A stretch of DNA of 64,000 bases, taken from NCBI GenBank assembly GCA_030549495.1, contig JAUIRK010000902.1, forward strand, positions 127,001-191,000, written 5' to 3'. Position numbers and translations under genes: made by a program. The stretch is from Nectonema munidae (lineage: Eukaryota; Nematomorpha; Nectonematoida; Nectonematidae). The number at the start of each line of letters is the position of its first letter. Within the stretch, counting starts at the first letter, position 1. The notes beneath the pieces are model-generated. The model was not told the DNA's origin. It was given only the letters and a program-made list of their open reading frames with translations, and made no database searches. Positions 22,695-35,500 of the stretch are shown in pieces.

Positions 22695-24442
22695 ATGAGT
22701 TTTTCATCCTCATATACTTCTAAATCCAGTGAAGAAGAGTTTTCTGAATGTTCGGAAGATATGGCTTCTGATGTTTTTGAGAAGTTTAGTTCTCAAGAAT
22801 CTGTTATTGAATCCGAAGAGGATGATGACGACGGTCATGATAATGATCAAGAAACAAACACGGAAAATATAAATGATAGCCTCTTGGCTCCAGATTGAAC
22901 CAAATATACTTGGGATTCTCAAAACTCTGTTTGTGATCCCAGTTTGATTCGGAATAGAGGCAATCTGTCACCTAGGCCTTTTGAATCTTCAAATGAAGCA
23001 CAAGGTTTGAAGAACCATTATGAAATTTTCAAACTTTTTTTTGACATAACTTTGATGAATCATATAGTGGAGATGACGAAAAAAAGCTGCAGAAAACTAC
23101 AAGTAAATTTTTGCCTTACACATTTCATTTTATTTTTAATACTTTTTAAAGTAATGTCAATTGCAAATGGGAAGAAGTTAGAAGCTGCTACCAAAGATTT
23201 GAAATTTCTGACCTCATGGCATACTTTGGTTGTGTTCTCTACATCGGTCAAGCAAAAGACGAGAAAATTATCACACGACAACTTTTTTCAAAAAATGGAG
23301 ATCCATTCCTTAGAGCAGCTATTGGTAGACGTATGTTCATGTTTATAAACATTTTCATTAGGTTTGATGATCATACTGTTAGAGACAAAAATGACAAAAT
23401 CTCTCCCATAAGATTTATTCATGATAATTTTTTTAAAAAGTGTCATAAATTCTTGACTCCTCTTGAAACAGTTGCGCTTGATGAACAACTAATTAAATTT
23501 AGAGGTGGTTGTCCTGTGAAGGTCTACGACTAAAAAAACGAGGTCATTTTGGAATAAAAATGTTTCATTTGAATTACTCCAAAACTTTTTATGTAATGAG
23601 ACCTGAACTGTACATTACTGGGCTTTCAGATAAAAGCTATTTTTCAAGCTTTCAAAATTGTAAGCGTTTTATTTTACAGTGTGACTTACCTCATGGTTGT
23701 GGAATATATTTGGACCGCTTTTTCACTTCACATGAATTAGCAAAGTGGGCTCTTGAGTTTAATTTGACTATTTGTGGCACAGTAAATCCAAACCGTAGAT
23801 TTTTGCCTACTTTACTCAAACCAAAATATTTGAAAAATTGAAACCTACAAGAAACTGAGAGCAAGATTGTTTATACTGAGCTTGCGTCCCTTTCAATATA
23901 CATCCCGTTGACGCATGCGACAAAAAACTTCAAGCCAGTATACGTGCTATCTTCGCAACACACAAGAAATGTTGTTATATCAAATATTAAAAATAAACCA
24001 GAATCTTTTTTGTGTTACAATGAAAATAAATGTGGTGTCGACTGCTTCAATGGTGACAAGGGAGTATACGTGCTACAAACCAAGTAGACGCTGTTACAAC
24101 TCTTGGGTTATTTTTCAACATAATTGCCCAGAAAAGGTTTTTTCTTCAAAAAGAGGGGGAAGAAAAGTTTTTTTGAAAAGCTTATCTCGATGTCTTTGTG
24201 AACAGTCAATGCTACTCCGCTCGAATATTTCTCAAATTTCAATGCCAGTTAGAAGCATTCTATCCTACTTTGGATTTCATACACCTCAGGAAGCGTCAGA
24301 AACTCCTACTTCGAACAGAGGTTACTGTTCTATAGCCAATTGTACACAAAGAACAAGAGGTACACGTAAATGTTCTCTTTGCAAAAAAATCATTTGCAAA
24401 AAGCATTCTTTTTCAGTGTGCCGTAAATGTAACTCTATTTGA
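22695..24442 (+). pseudogene. piggyBac D transposase, broken
   Basis: It starts MSFSSSYTSKSSEEEFSECS, an acidic N-terminus with a DDDD run typical of piggyBac transposases. It then shows GQAKDEKIITRQLFSKNGDP, first Asp in VALDEQLIKFRGG near 23480, second Asp in CGIYLDRFFTSHE near 23711, TICGTVNPNRRF, a third Asp in KCGVDCFN near 24036, YKPSRRC, and the cysteine-rich tail (CTQRTRGTRKCSLCKK, CRKC). Visible lesions are a TGA near 22896, frameshifts near 23210 and 23530, a stop near 23839, and further shifts and a deletion around 23900-24100. It belongs to the same subfamily as A, B and C. Confidence 0.88.
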
Positions 24443-24856
24443 ATATAATATGTTCAAATTAAACTTTGTAATTTTTATTTTAATTGTTATATTTTATGCT
24501 TTATTCAATAAAGTTTTTTTTGTTCTTTATAGGTATTTTTTCTCGAATTCGATTTGCACAGGCAGTAATAGTATGAACTTTAGTTGTTTCCTTTTCGTTG
24601 CGGTAGAGTGAGAACAGTGATGGACTCTCCTGTCTTGTGTATTAGTTTCTAACCCCCTTTAAATGATTCCAATTATAATTTTAGGCAAGAGGAGTATGAT
24701 ACTGTTTCGTGCACTACGGACTTTTTTCGTGTGCATTTTAAAAACAAGCTAATGTGATTTTATTTGGAGTTTTTAGCTTTGCTCACTACTTTAGTGTTTT
24801 TATCTTATTTTTTTTACACCAATTGATAATAATCCTCTCTAACTTACTTTCAAATT
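24443..24856. other. Non-coding tail of piggyBac D and spacer
   Basis: AT-rich; AATAAAG near 24508 may be a polyadenylation signal. No gene or array seen. Confidence 0.45.
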
Positions 24857-24865
24857 GTGTTATGT

Positions 24866-25526
24866 GGGTGTAGGACAAAATCCCCCTGGACAAAAGCCCT
24901 TCCAGTCAAAATCCCCCCTTTTCTCATGAGGAGGAAATTCTTTTTTATCTTTAAATTCAATAAAGTGAATTTTGCCTATTATTGTATCATTTGCTAGAAA
25001 AAAAGGCAATTTTTTAAATATGCACTAAAAAACAAAGTTATGTAATATACACGCTCAATTATGCTATGATTTTGGGAGGGGGTGGGGGGGGGGGGGGGTT
25101 GTCCTATATCTCATTATGTAGGGAGGGATTTTGTAAGGTAGGGCTTTTGTCTGTACACGTCCTTTTTGTGTTTTGTTAACACTAATTCTAATATTTAAAT
25201 CAAGTTTTTGTATTACTCTAATATTAAAATCAAATTTATGGCTTGTGTTAATACTAACTCTAATATTAAAATCAAGTTTTTGTGTTTAAAAGAGAGGGAG
25301 TTCTGTCCTCTTTCTCATTTTAAGAGAAGGGATTTTGTCCAGGGGAGGGGGGAGAGGGAGATTTTGTCCGGGGGGAGGGGGGGGGGGGGCTTTTATCCGG
25401 GGGCTATTGTCCGGGGAGGGGGAGGGGACTTTTATCCGAGGGGGGGGGGGGGGGGTGGGGCTTTTATAGGGGGGGGGGGGGGGGGGTGGGGCTTTTATCC
25501 GGGGGGGGGGATTTTGTTCGGAGCCG
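24866..25526. mobile_element. MULE-like foldback with G-rich GGGATTTTGTCC motifs
   Basis: The left end reads AGGACAAAATCCCCCTGGAC with further GGACAAAAGCCC units. The right part is a long inverted array of ATTTTGTCCGGGGGG and CTTTTATCCGGGGG units with G runs up to 17. The flanks are an exact 9-bp duplication, GTGTTATGT (24857-24865 and 25527-25535), typical of Mutator-like elements. There is no transposase; the glycine-rich open frame here is an artefact of the G runs. Confidence 0.7.
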
Positions 25527-25535
25527 GTGTTATGT

Positions 25536-25878
25536 ATATCTTATTACTATCCTGTTTTGATATTAATTTGAAGTATACATTTGCTCCTACACTCTAAAGC
25601 TAATCTAAATTATTGGTGCTCTTTGTATAAAAAACTAACATTGAACAAATATCATAAAAGTCTCCTAAAGTATTTTATATCACTCTAAGTTTAGAAGCAC
25701 ACAACTATACTCAAAGCTTCGATGTTACATTCATTGCAAGCGGTGAAGTTTTATTTACATAAGTTACTTGATCATTCAAAATGGCAAAAATACAGAGAAA
25801 AACAATTTTTTTTAATAATTTTTACGAACTAAACGAAAGTACTAAAAATTAACTTTAATTAACTGAGGATTTTTTTGT
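25536..25878. other. AT-rich spacer
   Basis: Nothing recognisable. Confidence 0.5.
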
Positions 25879-26715
25879 TTGTTATATATTTTCATCATCG
25901 AGAAAAATAAGATTGAATTAACAAGATGGAGTAAAAAGTCCAACAGTGGTAAGCAAAGGTTAGATGACTTATGGGAACTTTTATTTGCAGACGACTCAAC
26001 AATATTGGCAGAAAGAAAGGAAGAGCTTGAAGACAGAATAGTAAAATGGCAAGAGTGCTTAGAGAAGTTTGGGCTAAAGATGGGATGCTAATAAGACTGT
26101 AATTATGTAATGTAATAAAAATGATGATTTTCAATTGCAAATTGACGATAGACATGGAGTAAAGCTTCAAGTATTTAGGTACACAAATTTCCGAGAGGAA
26201 GTTGTGAAAAAGAGGTATAAGGAAGGATCAGTGCCCGCAGGTTGAAATGGAAAGAAGTAAAAACAATGATAGATGACAAAAGAATGCCCATGATACTGAA
26301 AGCCAAGATTTACACAACAATTGTAAGACCAGTAATGACATATGGATGTGAATGCTGGAGCTTAAGAGAAAAAGACGAAAGGAGCAGTAACTGAAAAGAA
26401 GATGCTTAGAAAAATTATAGGAGTAATACTAAAAGACCAAAAGAGAACTGAAGAAGTGAGAGAAAAGATAGGAGTTGGAATACGTGTATTGGCAGTAGTG
26501 GAACGCAGCAAATTACTTTGTACGGACACCTTTTAAAGGAAAAAGAAAAGAACATCGATGGATAAAAAAGTGGATGGAAAAAGAAGCAGGGGAAAACAAT
26601 GAAAAAGATGGACTAACAACAAAGAGGATGCTTACGCCTGAAAAAACGGAGAGAATGGATTGTAGCCGCCGTCCCCCATTTGAGGACAAGGTGTCAAACA
26701 TTATACTGAATGACA
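25879..26715 (+). pseudogene. RTE-like LINE reverse transcriptase, 3' fragment
   Basis: Frames in this stretch read LDDLWELLFADDSTILAERK, containing the FADD catalytic motif, then LEDRIVKWQECLEKFGLKM. Further on come AKIYTTIVRPVMTYGCECWS, KKMLRKIIGVILKDQKRTEE and GKRKEHRWIKKWMEKEA, the thumb and C-terminal region seen in RTE/BovB-type LINEs. Several frameshifts and stops separate these. It ends with ATGACACC before an A/T-rich tail. The 5' region and the earlier RT blocks are missing. Confidence 0.75.
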
Positions 26716-26721
26716 CCTAAA

Positions 26722-27175
26722 AAGTAAAAAATATATATATTTTTTCAACAGTTTTCGTTAACTATAACATTTTAAAATTGAAAAAATTATATTCTACTTT
26801 TGTTAAAATGAAATATTGAAAAAAAAGTATATAAACTCATCACGTTAATTATTATTATTGGTATTTTTTGGAACTAGATAAAATTGACGGACCTCACATA
26901 AAAGGAGAATTTGCAAAAAGTAAAACATATTTTTTTGTAAAACCTAGCCTATGTTCAGCACAAAGAGTATAGCTTTTCAATGATACTATTTTCAATAAAA
27001 AATTTTGTTTAAATCTTCAGAGTATGCTCTTTTTTAAAGTGGTCACTTTTTTTACTAAAATTTAGACCAAATTTTTTAAAGTAAAGTCCAGTTTTCAAAA
27101 AAATTTAAAAGCTTTTGCAAAAATAAATGATTGTAGAGTATATAGCAAACGATAAGCTTTCAAATGATATATATA
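26722..27175. repeat. Dispersed repeat, copy 1 of about 450 bp
   Basis: Aligns in direct orientation with 62755-63170. Shared words include AAAGTGGTCACTTTTTTTAC, GACCTCACATAAAAG, AAGTAAAGTCCAGTT and AAACGATAAGCTTT. Non-coding, unknown family. The copy follows the LINE tail directly. Confidence 0.8.
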
Positions 27176-27345
27176 TATATCATGAAGAAGAAATATTGAA
27201 AAACAGTAAAATTTTTTCTTCAAAACAAATAAGTAAAAATTTCCAAAAAAATCGTCATCTTATTATTTGTATTATTATTATATACTTAACATAAATTTAT
27301 TAAGCATAAAGAAGGCATACTCCTATGAAAAATGCGGTAGTCGTT

Positions 27346-27457
27346 CACTTGCACCATTTACATTTGCACCATTTACATTTGCACCATTTACACTTGCACC
27401 AGTATAACTTGCACCATTTTACACTTGCACCACTTACACTTGCACCAGTATAACTTG
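27346..27457. repeat. MULE left end: tandem CACTTGCACCATTTA motif
   Basis: About seven head-to-tail units of roughly 13-16 bp: TTGCACCATTTACA with variants TTGCACCAGTATAAC. They are the inverted counterpart of the array at 29166-29259. Confidence 0.95.
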
Positions 27458-27818
27458 CACTTAAATTATACGGAAGAATATATTTTAATAGGCTTAACTT
27501 ATCTCATAGGTGCCCTACTACTATATATAGCTTTATGAAAGAGTATAGTTTTAATAAGCTTAACTTATCTTACAGTTGTACCTACTTCTAAATATAGCTC
27601 TACGGAAGAGTAAATAAGCTTAACTTATTAAGACCACAAAAATTTTACTATTGTTTGTTATAGGTCTTTATAGAAGTAATTTTTTATGAGCTATTTTCAA
27701 AATAATCCGTGATGTAATTTTGATTTTACTCTGCTGTAAACACACTCATATTGTGTATCTTAATTTTTTCTTACTGACATTTTATACCTTAGTTGCTTTT
27801 TCTCTGCTTTTAGCATAA

Positions 27819-29045
27819 ATGTTTACTTTAACAAAATCTACAAAAGGTAATGATGTTTTGGTAATGGATGGCAATGAATATTTGTTCAGAAAAACTTACA
27901 ATAACAGAAAACACTGGAGGTGCAGAAACTATAAAAAATTCAAATGTGGCTCAACTTTAATTACTCAAAATAAGGATATGGTTAAAGCTCCTTCTGAACA
28001 CACACATGAAGCTGATCCTGTACAGTCTGAAGTATATAGAGTGTTAAATGATTTGAAATATTCTTCAGAAAATACACTTACGACTTCAAATAGATATTTG
28101 ATATCGAAAGCATTAAATCAAATTTCATCCTTAACATTGATTATAATGCCAAAACAAAGCACTATTGAACAACAGTTAAGAAGAATCAAGAAAAAAAATA
28201 ATAGTTATGCTACGCCTACAAGTTTTTTGAAATACCAACTGAATATGACCATCTAATATTTAAAGATTCAGGTACACAAGATTTCTTGTGTTAGGCGACT
28301 CTTCATTAACTCATCTTGAAAGTGAAGTATTTTTTGTGACGGTACTTTTCAACTTGTTCCTTCAATGTTTTTTCAACTTTATACTTTTCACTGTAAGATA
28401 GGTAATAATTATCCTCCAATTGTTCATTTCTTCTTCCAAAAAAAAGTCCGGATATATATGAAAGAGTAATATCTTGCTTACTTACAATTAATCCCTTATT
28501 TAATCCAAAGTCCCTGATAATAGATTTTGAAATGGCAGCAATAAAAGCTTTTCAGAAAAAACTACCAACCACACTCATTTCTGGACTTTTTTTTCATTTG
28601 AGCCAATCCATTCTTAGGAAGACAAAAGAATTGGGCTTGAAAAATGAGTTTGAAAGAAATCCTGATATAAACATTTTTATAAAGTGTTTGTGAGCGATCT
28701 CGTTTGTTCCTATTGAAAATATTCAAGAAAGTTTCAATCATCTTGTGTCTGTTTTTCCTACATCTGAACAATACAAAAAGTTAATATCGTATTTTGAGAA
28801 AATGTATATTCGCGGAGAAAAGATAGGTTTCCAAGGCAACCACCCATATATTTAGAAGTTTTTCTATCAAATTAAAAATGATATTTGTTTAACCAAATTA
28901 AAATTAAGCCAAGCTACTGTAAACAATGACGAAAAGATCCGTTCCAAATACCTGCAGCAAGACTAAGAAGCATTGTTGAAAGATATAACGACTATCAAGA
29001 TAAAGTTCAATATCTAAAAGCCATTTCTCATATACATTCAAAATA
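27819..29045 (+). pseudogene. FLYWCH-MULE transposase
   Basis: From the ATG at 27819 comes a FLYWCH zinc finger: GNDVLVMDGNEYLFRK, HWRCRNYKKFKCGSTL and the EHTH ligands (about residues 1-70). Farther on, broken frames show INPLFNPKSLIIDFEMAAIK with a MULE catalytic Asp, then FFHLSQSILRKTKELGL. The usual cysteine before FFHLSQ is changed (GLFFHLSQ). A C-terminal trace ends RYNDYQDKVQYLKAISHIHS. The first catalytic region between about 28257 and 28450 is deleted or shifted, with several stops, so the copy is non-autonomous. The coding strand matches the orientation given for the element. Confidence 0.85.
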
Positions 29046-29165
29046 AGTTTTTTGCGGTAAACTTTTTAAATAAAAAATTTTTAGTATTTGATTTATTTTG
29101 TTTGTAGTAACTTTTATATAAGTTAATTAATCATGAATAGTGTAGTTGTGTAGGCTTTCAAATGT

Positions 29166-29259
29166 AGAGTGGTGCAAATGTAAAATGGTGCAAGTGTAAA
29201 GAGGGGCAAGTGTAAAGTGGTGCAAGTTACAGTGGTTTAAGTGTAAGTGGTGCAAGTGA
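29166..29259. repeat. MULE right end: inverted tandem motif array
   Basis: About six units of GGTGCAAGTGTAAA with variants, the inverse of the left-end array. Subunits vary between copies (for example GGGGCAAGTGTAAA). Confidence 0.95.
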
Positions 29260-29293
29260 TAGGGAACCGAAAAATGCATCTAAATTTTTATGA

Positions 29294-29544
29294 TCATAAA
29301 TATTTGTATTTATCCTTTATCCAAAATTCATCGAGCTTCTTTTTGAATGAGTTTACAACGTAAATAGGTAAACTATATCCCATCTATTGAGTGCTCTTTG
29401 AGAAAAATAATTTTGTCGGTAATTGGAGATTCCGATTTGAGTTTATACTTGTGTGGTCTGGATATTCTTGAAGAAAACCCAGTTAAGACATTTTTGTTAA
29501 AATTGATATTACCTTTTATAATGTAAAGAATAAAGTAAGAATAA
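29294..29544 (-). pseudogene. LINE C-terminal fragment cut by the satellite
   Basis: The minus strand reads IIKGNINFNKNVLTGFSSRI, SRPHKYKLKSESPITDKIIF, then after a frame change YSLPIYVVNSFKKKLDEFWI and KDKYKYL with a stop at 29294-29296. The SLPxxVV-x-SFKKKLD pattern is the usual C-terminus of CR1/Jockey-like LINE reverse transcriptases. The fragment ends exactly where the 74-bp array begins. Confidence 0.65.
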
Positions 29545-32500
29545 GACATGCAGTCTTGCCATAGTCCTATTCTATTTCGAGAATATACAGAAAATAAATG
29601 TTTTTAGTCGCAACTTACGACATGCAGTCTTGCCATAGTCCTATTCTGTTCCGAGACTATACAGAAAATAAATATTTTTAGTCGCCTCTTACGACATTCA
29701 GTCTTGCCATACTCCTATTCTGTTCCGAGACTATACAGAAAATAAATATTTTTAGTCGCCTCTTACGACATGCAGTCTAGCCATAGTCCTATTCTGTTCC
29801 GAGACTATACAGAAAATAAATGTTTTTAGTCGCCTCTTACGACATGCAGTCTTGCCATAGTACTATTCTATTTCGAGACTATACAGAAAATAAATGTTCT
29901 TAGTCGCCTCTTACGACATGCAGTCTTGCAATAGTCTTATTCTGTTCAGAGACTATACAGAAAATAAATGTTTTTAGTCGCCTCTTACAACATGCTTTCT
30001 TGCAATAGTCGTATTCTGTTCCGAGACTATCCTGAAAATAAATGATTTTAATCGCCTCTTACAACATGCTTTCTTGCCATAGTCCTATTCTGTTCCGAGA
30101 CTATACAGAAAATAAATATTTTTAGTCGCCTCTTACGACATGCACTCTTGCAATAGTCCTATTCTGTTACGAGACTATACATAAAATAAAGGTTTTTAGT
30201 CGACTCTTACGAAATGCAGTCTTGCAATAGTCCTATTCTGTTCCGAGTCTATACATAAAATAAATGTTTTTAGTCGACTCTTACGACATGCAGTCTTGCA
30301 ATACTCCTACTCTGTTCCTAGACTATACAGAAAATAAATGTTTTTAGTCGCATCTTACGACATGCAGTCTTTCAATAGTCCTATTCTGTTCCGAGACTAT
30401 ACAGAAAATAAATATTTTTAGTCGTCTCTTACGACATGCAGTATTGCCATAGTCCTATTCTGTTCCGAGACTATACAGGAAATAAATGTTTTTAGTCGCC
30501 TCTTACGAAATGCAGGTCATGCAATAGTCCTATTCTGTTCCGAGACTATACAGAAAATAAATGTTTTTAGTCGCCTCTTACGACATGCATTCTTGCTATA
30601 GTCCTATTTTGTTTCGAGACTATACAGAAAATAAATATTTTTAGTAGCCTCTTACGACATGCAGTCTTGCCATAGTCCTATTTTGTTCCGAGACTATACA
30701 TAAAATAAATGTTTTTAGTCGCATCTTACTAAATGCAGTCTTGCAATAGTCCTATTCTGTTCCGAGACTATACCGAAAATAAATGTTTTTAGTCGCCTCT
30801 TACGACATGCAGTCTTTCCATAGTCCTATTCTATTTCTAGAATATATAGAAAATAAATATTTTTAGTCGCATCTTACGACATGCAGTCTTGCCATAGTCC
30901 TATTCTGTTCCGAGACTATACAGAAAATAAATGTTTTTAGTCGCCTCTTACAACATGCTTTCTTGCTATAGTCCTATTTTGTTTCGAGACTATACAGAAA
31001 ATAAATATTTTTAGTAGCCTCTTACGACATGCAGTCTTGCCATAGTCCTATTCTGTTCCGAGACTATACAGAAAATAAATATTTTTAGTCGCCTCTTACG
31101 ACATGCAGTCTTGCAATAGTCCTATTCTGTTCCGAGACTATACCGAAAATAAATGTTTTTAGTCGCCTCTTACAACATGCTTCCTTGCAATAGTCGTATT
31201 CTGTTCCGAGACTATACTGAAAATAAATGTTTTAGTCGCCTCTTACGATATGCAGTCTTGCCATAGTCCTATTCTGTTCCGAGACTATACAGAAAATAAA
31301 TGTTTTTAGTCGCCTCTTACGACATGCAGTCTTTCCATAGTCCTATTCTATTTCTAGAATATATAGAAAATAAATGTTTTTAGTCGCATCTTACGACATG
31401 CAGTCTTGCCATAGTCCTATTCTGTTCCGAGACTATACAGAAAATAAATGTTTTTAGTCGCATCTTACTAAATGCAGTCTTGCAATAGTCCTATTCTGTT
31501 CCGAGACTATACATAAAATAAATGTTTTTAGTCGACTCTTACGACATGCAGTCTTGCCATAGCCCTATTCTGTTCCGAGACTATACTGAAAATAAATGTT
31601 TTTAATCGCCTCTTACAACATGCTTTCTTGCCATAATCCTATTCTGTTCCGAGACTATACAGAAAATAAATGTTTTTAGTCGCCTCTTACGACATGCATT
31701 CTTGCTATAGTCCTATTTTGTTTCGAGACTATACAGAAAATAAATATTTTTAGTAGCCTCTTACGACATGCAGTCTTGCCATAGTCCTATTCTGTTCCGA
31801 GACTATACATAAAATAAATGTTTTTAGTCGCATCTTACTAAATGCAGTCTTGCAATAGTCCTATTCTGTTCCGAGACTATACCGAAAATAAATGTTTTTA
31901 GTCGCCTCTTACGACATGCAGTCTTTCCATAGTCCTATTCTATTTCTAGAATATATAGAAAATAAATGTTTTTAGTCGCATCTTACTAAATGCAGTCTTG
32001 CAATAGTCCTATTCTGTTCCGAGACTATACCGAAAATAAATGTTTTTAGTCGCCTCTTACGACATGCAGTCTTTCCATAGTCCTATTCTATTTCTAGAAT
32101 ATATAGAAAATAAATGTTTTTAGTCGCCTCTTACGACATGCATTCTTCCTATAGTCCTATTTTGTTTCGAGACTATACAGAAAATAAATATTTTTAGTAG
32201 CCTCTTACGACATGCAGTCTTGCCATAGTCCTATTCTGTTCCGAGACTATACATAAAATAAATGTTTTTAGTCGCATCTTACTAAATGCAGTCTTGCAAT
32301 AGTCCTATTCTGTTCCGAGACTATACCGAAAATAAATGTTTTTTGTCGGCTCTTACGACATGCAGTCTTTCCATATTCCTATTCTATTTCTAGAATATAT
32401 AGAAAATAAATGTTTTTAGTCGCCTCTTACGACATGCAGTCTTTCCATAGTCCTATTCTATTTCTAGAATATATAGAAAATAAATGTTTTTAGTCGCATC

Positions 32501-35500
32501 TTACGACATGCAGTCTTGCCATAGTCCTATTCTGTTCCGAGACTATACAGAAAATAAATGTTTTTAGTCGCCTCTTACGACATGCATTCTTGCTATAGTC
32601 CTATTTTGTTTCGAGACTATACAGAAAATAAATATTTTTAGTAGCCTCTTACGACATGCAGTCTTGCCATAGTCCTATTCTGTTCCGAGACTATACAGAA
32701 AATAAATATTTTTAGTCGCCTCTTACGACATGCAGTCTTGCAATAGTCCTATTCTGTTCCGAGACTATACCGAAAATAAATGTTTTTAGTCGCCTCTTAC
32801 AACATGCTTTCTTGCAATAGTCGTATTCTGTTCCGAGACTATCCTGAAAATAAATGTTTTTAATCGCCTCTTACAACATGCTTTCTTGCCATAGTCCTAT
32901 TCTGTTCCGAGACTATAGAGAAAATAAATGTTTTTAGTCGCATCTTACGACATGCAGTCTTGCAATAGTCCTATTCTGTTCCGAGACTATACAGAAAATA
33001 AATGTTTTTAGTCGCCTCTTACGACATGCAGTCTTGAGATAGTCCTATTCTGTTCCGAGACTATACATAAAATAAATGTTTTTAGCGACTCTTACGACAT
33101 GCAGTCTTGCAATAGTCCTATTCTGTTCCTAGACTATACAGAAAATAAATGTTTTAGTCGCCTCTTACGATATGCAGTCTTGCCATAGTCCTATTCTGTT
33201 CCGAGACTATACAGAAAATAAATGTTTTTAGTCGCCTCTTACGACATGCAGTCTTTCCATAGTCCTATTCTATTTCTAGAATATATAGAAAATAAATGTT
33301 TTTAGTCGCATCTTACGACATGCAGTCTTGCCATAGTCCTATTCTGTTCCGAGACTATACAGAAAATAAATATTTTTAGTTGCCTCTTACGACATGCAGT
33401 CTTGCAATAGTCCTATTCTATTTCGAGAATATACAGAAAATAAATGTTTTTAGTCGCATCTTACGACATGCAGTCTTGCCATTGTCCTATTCTGTTCCGA
33501 GACTATACAGAAAATAAATATTTTTAGTCGCTTCTTACGAAATGCATTCTTGCCATAGTCCTATTCTGTTCCGAGACTATACAGATAATAAATGTTTTTA
33601 GTCGCCTCTTACGACATGCAATCTTGCCATAGTCCTATTCTATTTCGAGAATATACAGAAAATAAATGTTTTTTTGTCGCTTCTTACGACATTAATTCTT
33701 GCCATAGTCCTATTCTGTTCCGAGACTATACAGAAAATAAATGTTTTTAGTCGCCTCTTACGACATGCAGTCTTTCCATAGTCCTATTCTATTTCTAGAA
33801 TATATAGAAAATAAATGTTTTTAGTCGCATCTTACTAAATGCAGTCTTGCAATAGTCCTATTCTGTTCCGAGACTATACCGAAAATAAATGTTTTTAGTC
33901 GCCTCTTACGACATGCAGTCTTTCCATAGTCCTATTCTATTTCTAGAATATATAGAAAATAAATGTTTTTAGTCGCCTCTTACGACATGCATTCTTGCTA
34001 TAGTCCTATTTTGTTTCGAGACTATACAGAAAATAAATATTTTTAGTAGCCTCTTACGACATGCAGTCTTGCCATAGTCCTATTCTATTTCTAGAATATA
34101 TAGAAAATAAATGTTTTTAGTCGCATCTTACTAAATGCAGTCTTGCAATAGTCCTATTCTGTTCCGAGACTATACCGAAAATAAATGTTTTTAGTCGCCT
34201 CTTACGACATGCAGTCTTTCCATAGTCCTATTCTATTTCTAGAATATATAGAAAATAAATGTTTTTAGTCGCCTCTTACGACATGCAGTCTTTCCATAGT
34301 CCTATTCTATTTCTAGAATATATAGAAAATAAATGTTTTTAGTCGCATCTTACGACATGCAGTCTTGCCATAGTCCTATTCTGTTCCGAGACTATACAGA
34401 AAATAAATGTTTTTAGTCGCCTCTTACGACATGCATTCTTGCTATAGTCCTATTTTGTTTCGAGACTATACAGAAAATAAATATTTTTAGTAGCCTCTTA
34501 CGACATGCAGTCTTGCCATAGTCCTATTCTGTTCCGAGACTATACAGAAAATAAATATTTTTAGTCGCCTCTTACGACATGCAGTCTTGCAATAGTCCTA
34601 TTCTGTTCCGAGACTATACCGAAAATAAATGTTTTTAGTCGCCTCTTACAACATGCTTTCTTGCAATAGTCGTATTCTGTTCCGAGACTATCCTGAAAAT
34701 AAATGTTTTTAATCGCCTCTTACAACATGCTTTCTTGCCATAGTCCTATTCTGTTCGAGACTATAGAGAAAATAAATGTTTTTAGTCGCATCTTACGACA
34801 TGCAGTCTTGCAATAGTCCTATTCTGTTCCGAGACTATACAGAAAATAAATGTTTTTAGTCGCCTCTTACGACATGCAGTCTTGAGATAGTCCTATTCTG
34901 TTCCGAGACTATACATAAAATAAATGTTTTTAGCGACTCTTACGACATGCAGTCTTGCAATAGTCCTATTCTGTTCCTAGACTATACAGAAAATAAATGT
35001 TTTAGTCGCCTCTTACGATATGCAGTCTTGCCATAGTCCTATTCTGTTCCGAGACTATACAGAAAATAAATGTTTTTAGTCGCCTCTTACGACATGCAGT
35101 CTTTCCATAGTCCTATTCTATTTCTAGAATATATAGAAAATAAATGTTTTTAGTCGCATCTTACGACATGCAGTCTTGCCATAGTCCTATTCTGTTCCGA
35201 GACTATACAGAAAATAAATATTTTTAGTTGCCTCTTACGACATGCAGTCTTGCAATAGTCCTATTCTATTTCGAGAATATACAGAAAATAAATGTTTTTA
35301 GTCGCATCTTACGACATGCAGTCTTGCCATTGTCCTATTCTGTTCCGAGACTATACAGAAAATAAATATTTTTAGTCGCTTCTTACGAAATGCATTCTTG
35401 CCATAGTCCTATTCTGTTCCGAGACTATACAGATAATAAATGTTTTTAGTCGCCTCTTACGACATGCAATCTTGCCATAGTCCTATTCTATTTCGAGAAT

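Larger units (their letters stand above)
27336..29268 (+). mobile_element. MULE transposon with tandem-motif terminal inverted repeats
   Basis: The 1933-bp element is flanked by an exact 9-bp duplication, GAAAAATGC (27327-27335 and 29269-29277). Its ends read GGTAGTCGTTCACTTGCACC and, from the right, GGTTCCCTATCACTTGCACC. Inside both ends are arrays of the same short motif in inverted orientation. It encodes a FLYWCH-MULE type transposase, now broken. Confidence 0.92.

Noticed and set aside
25208-25597. 129-codon glycine-rich open frame
   Set aside because: It is created by G runs of the foldback element; composition and repeats explain it fully.
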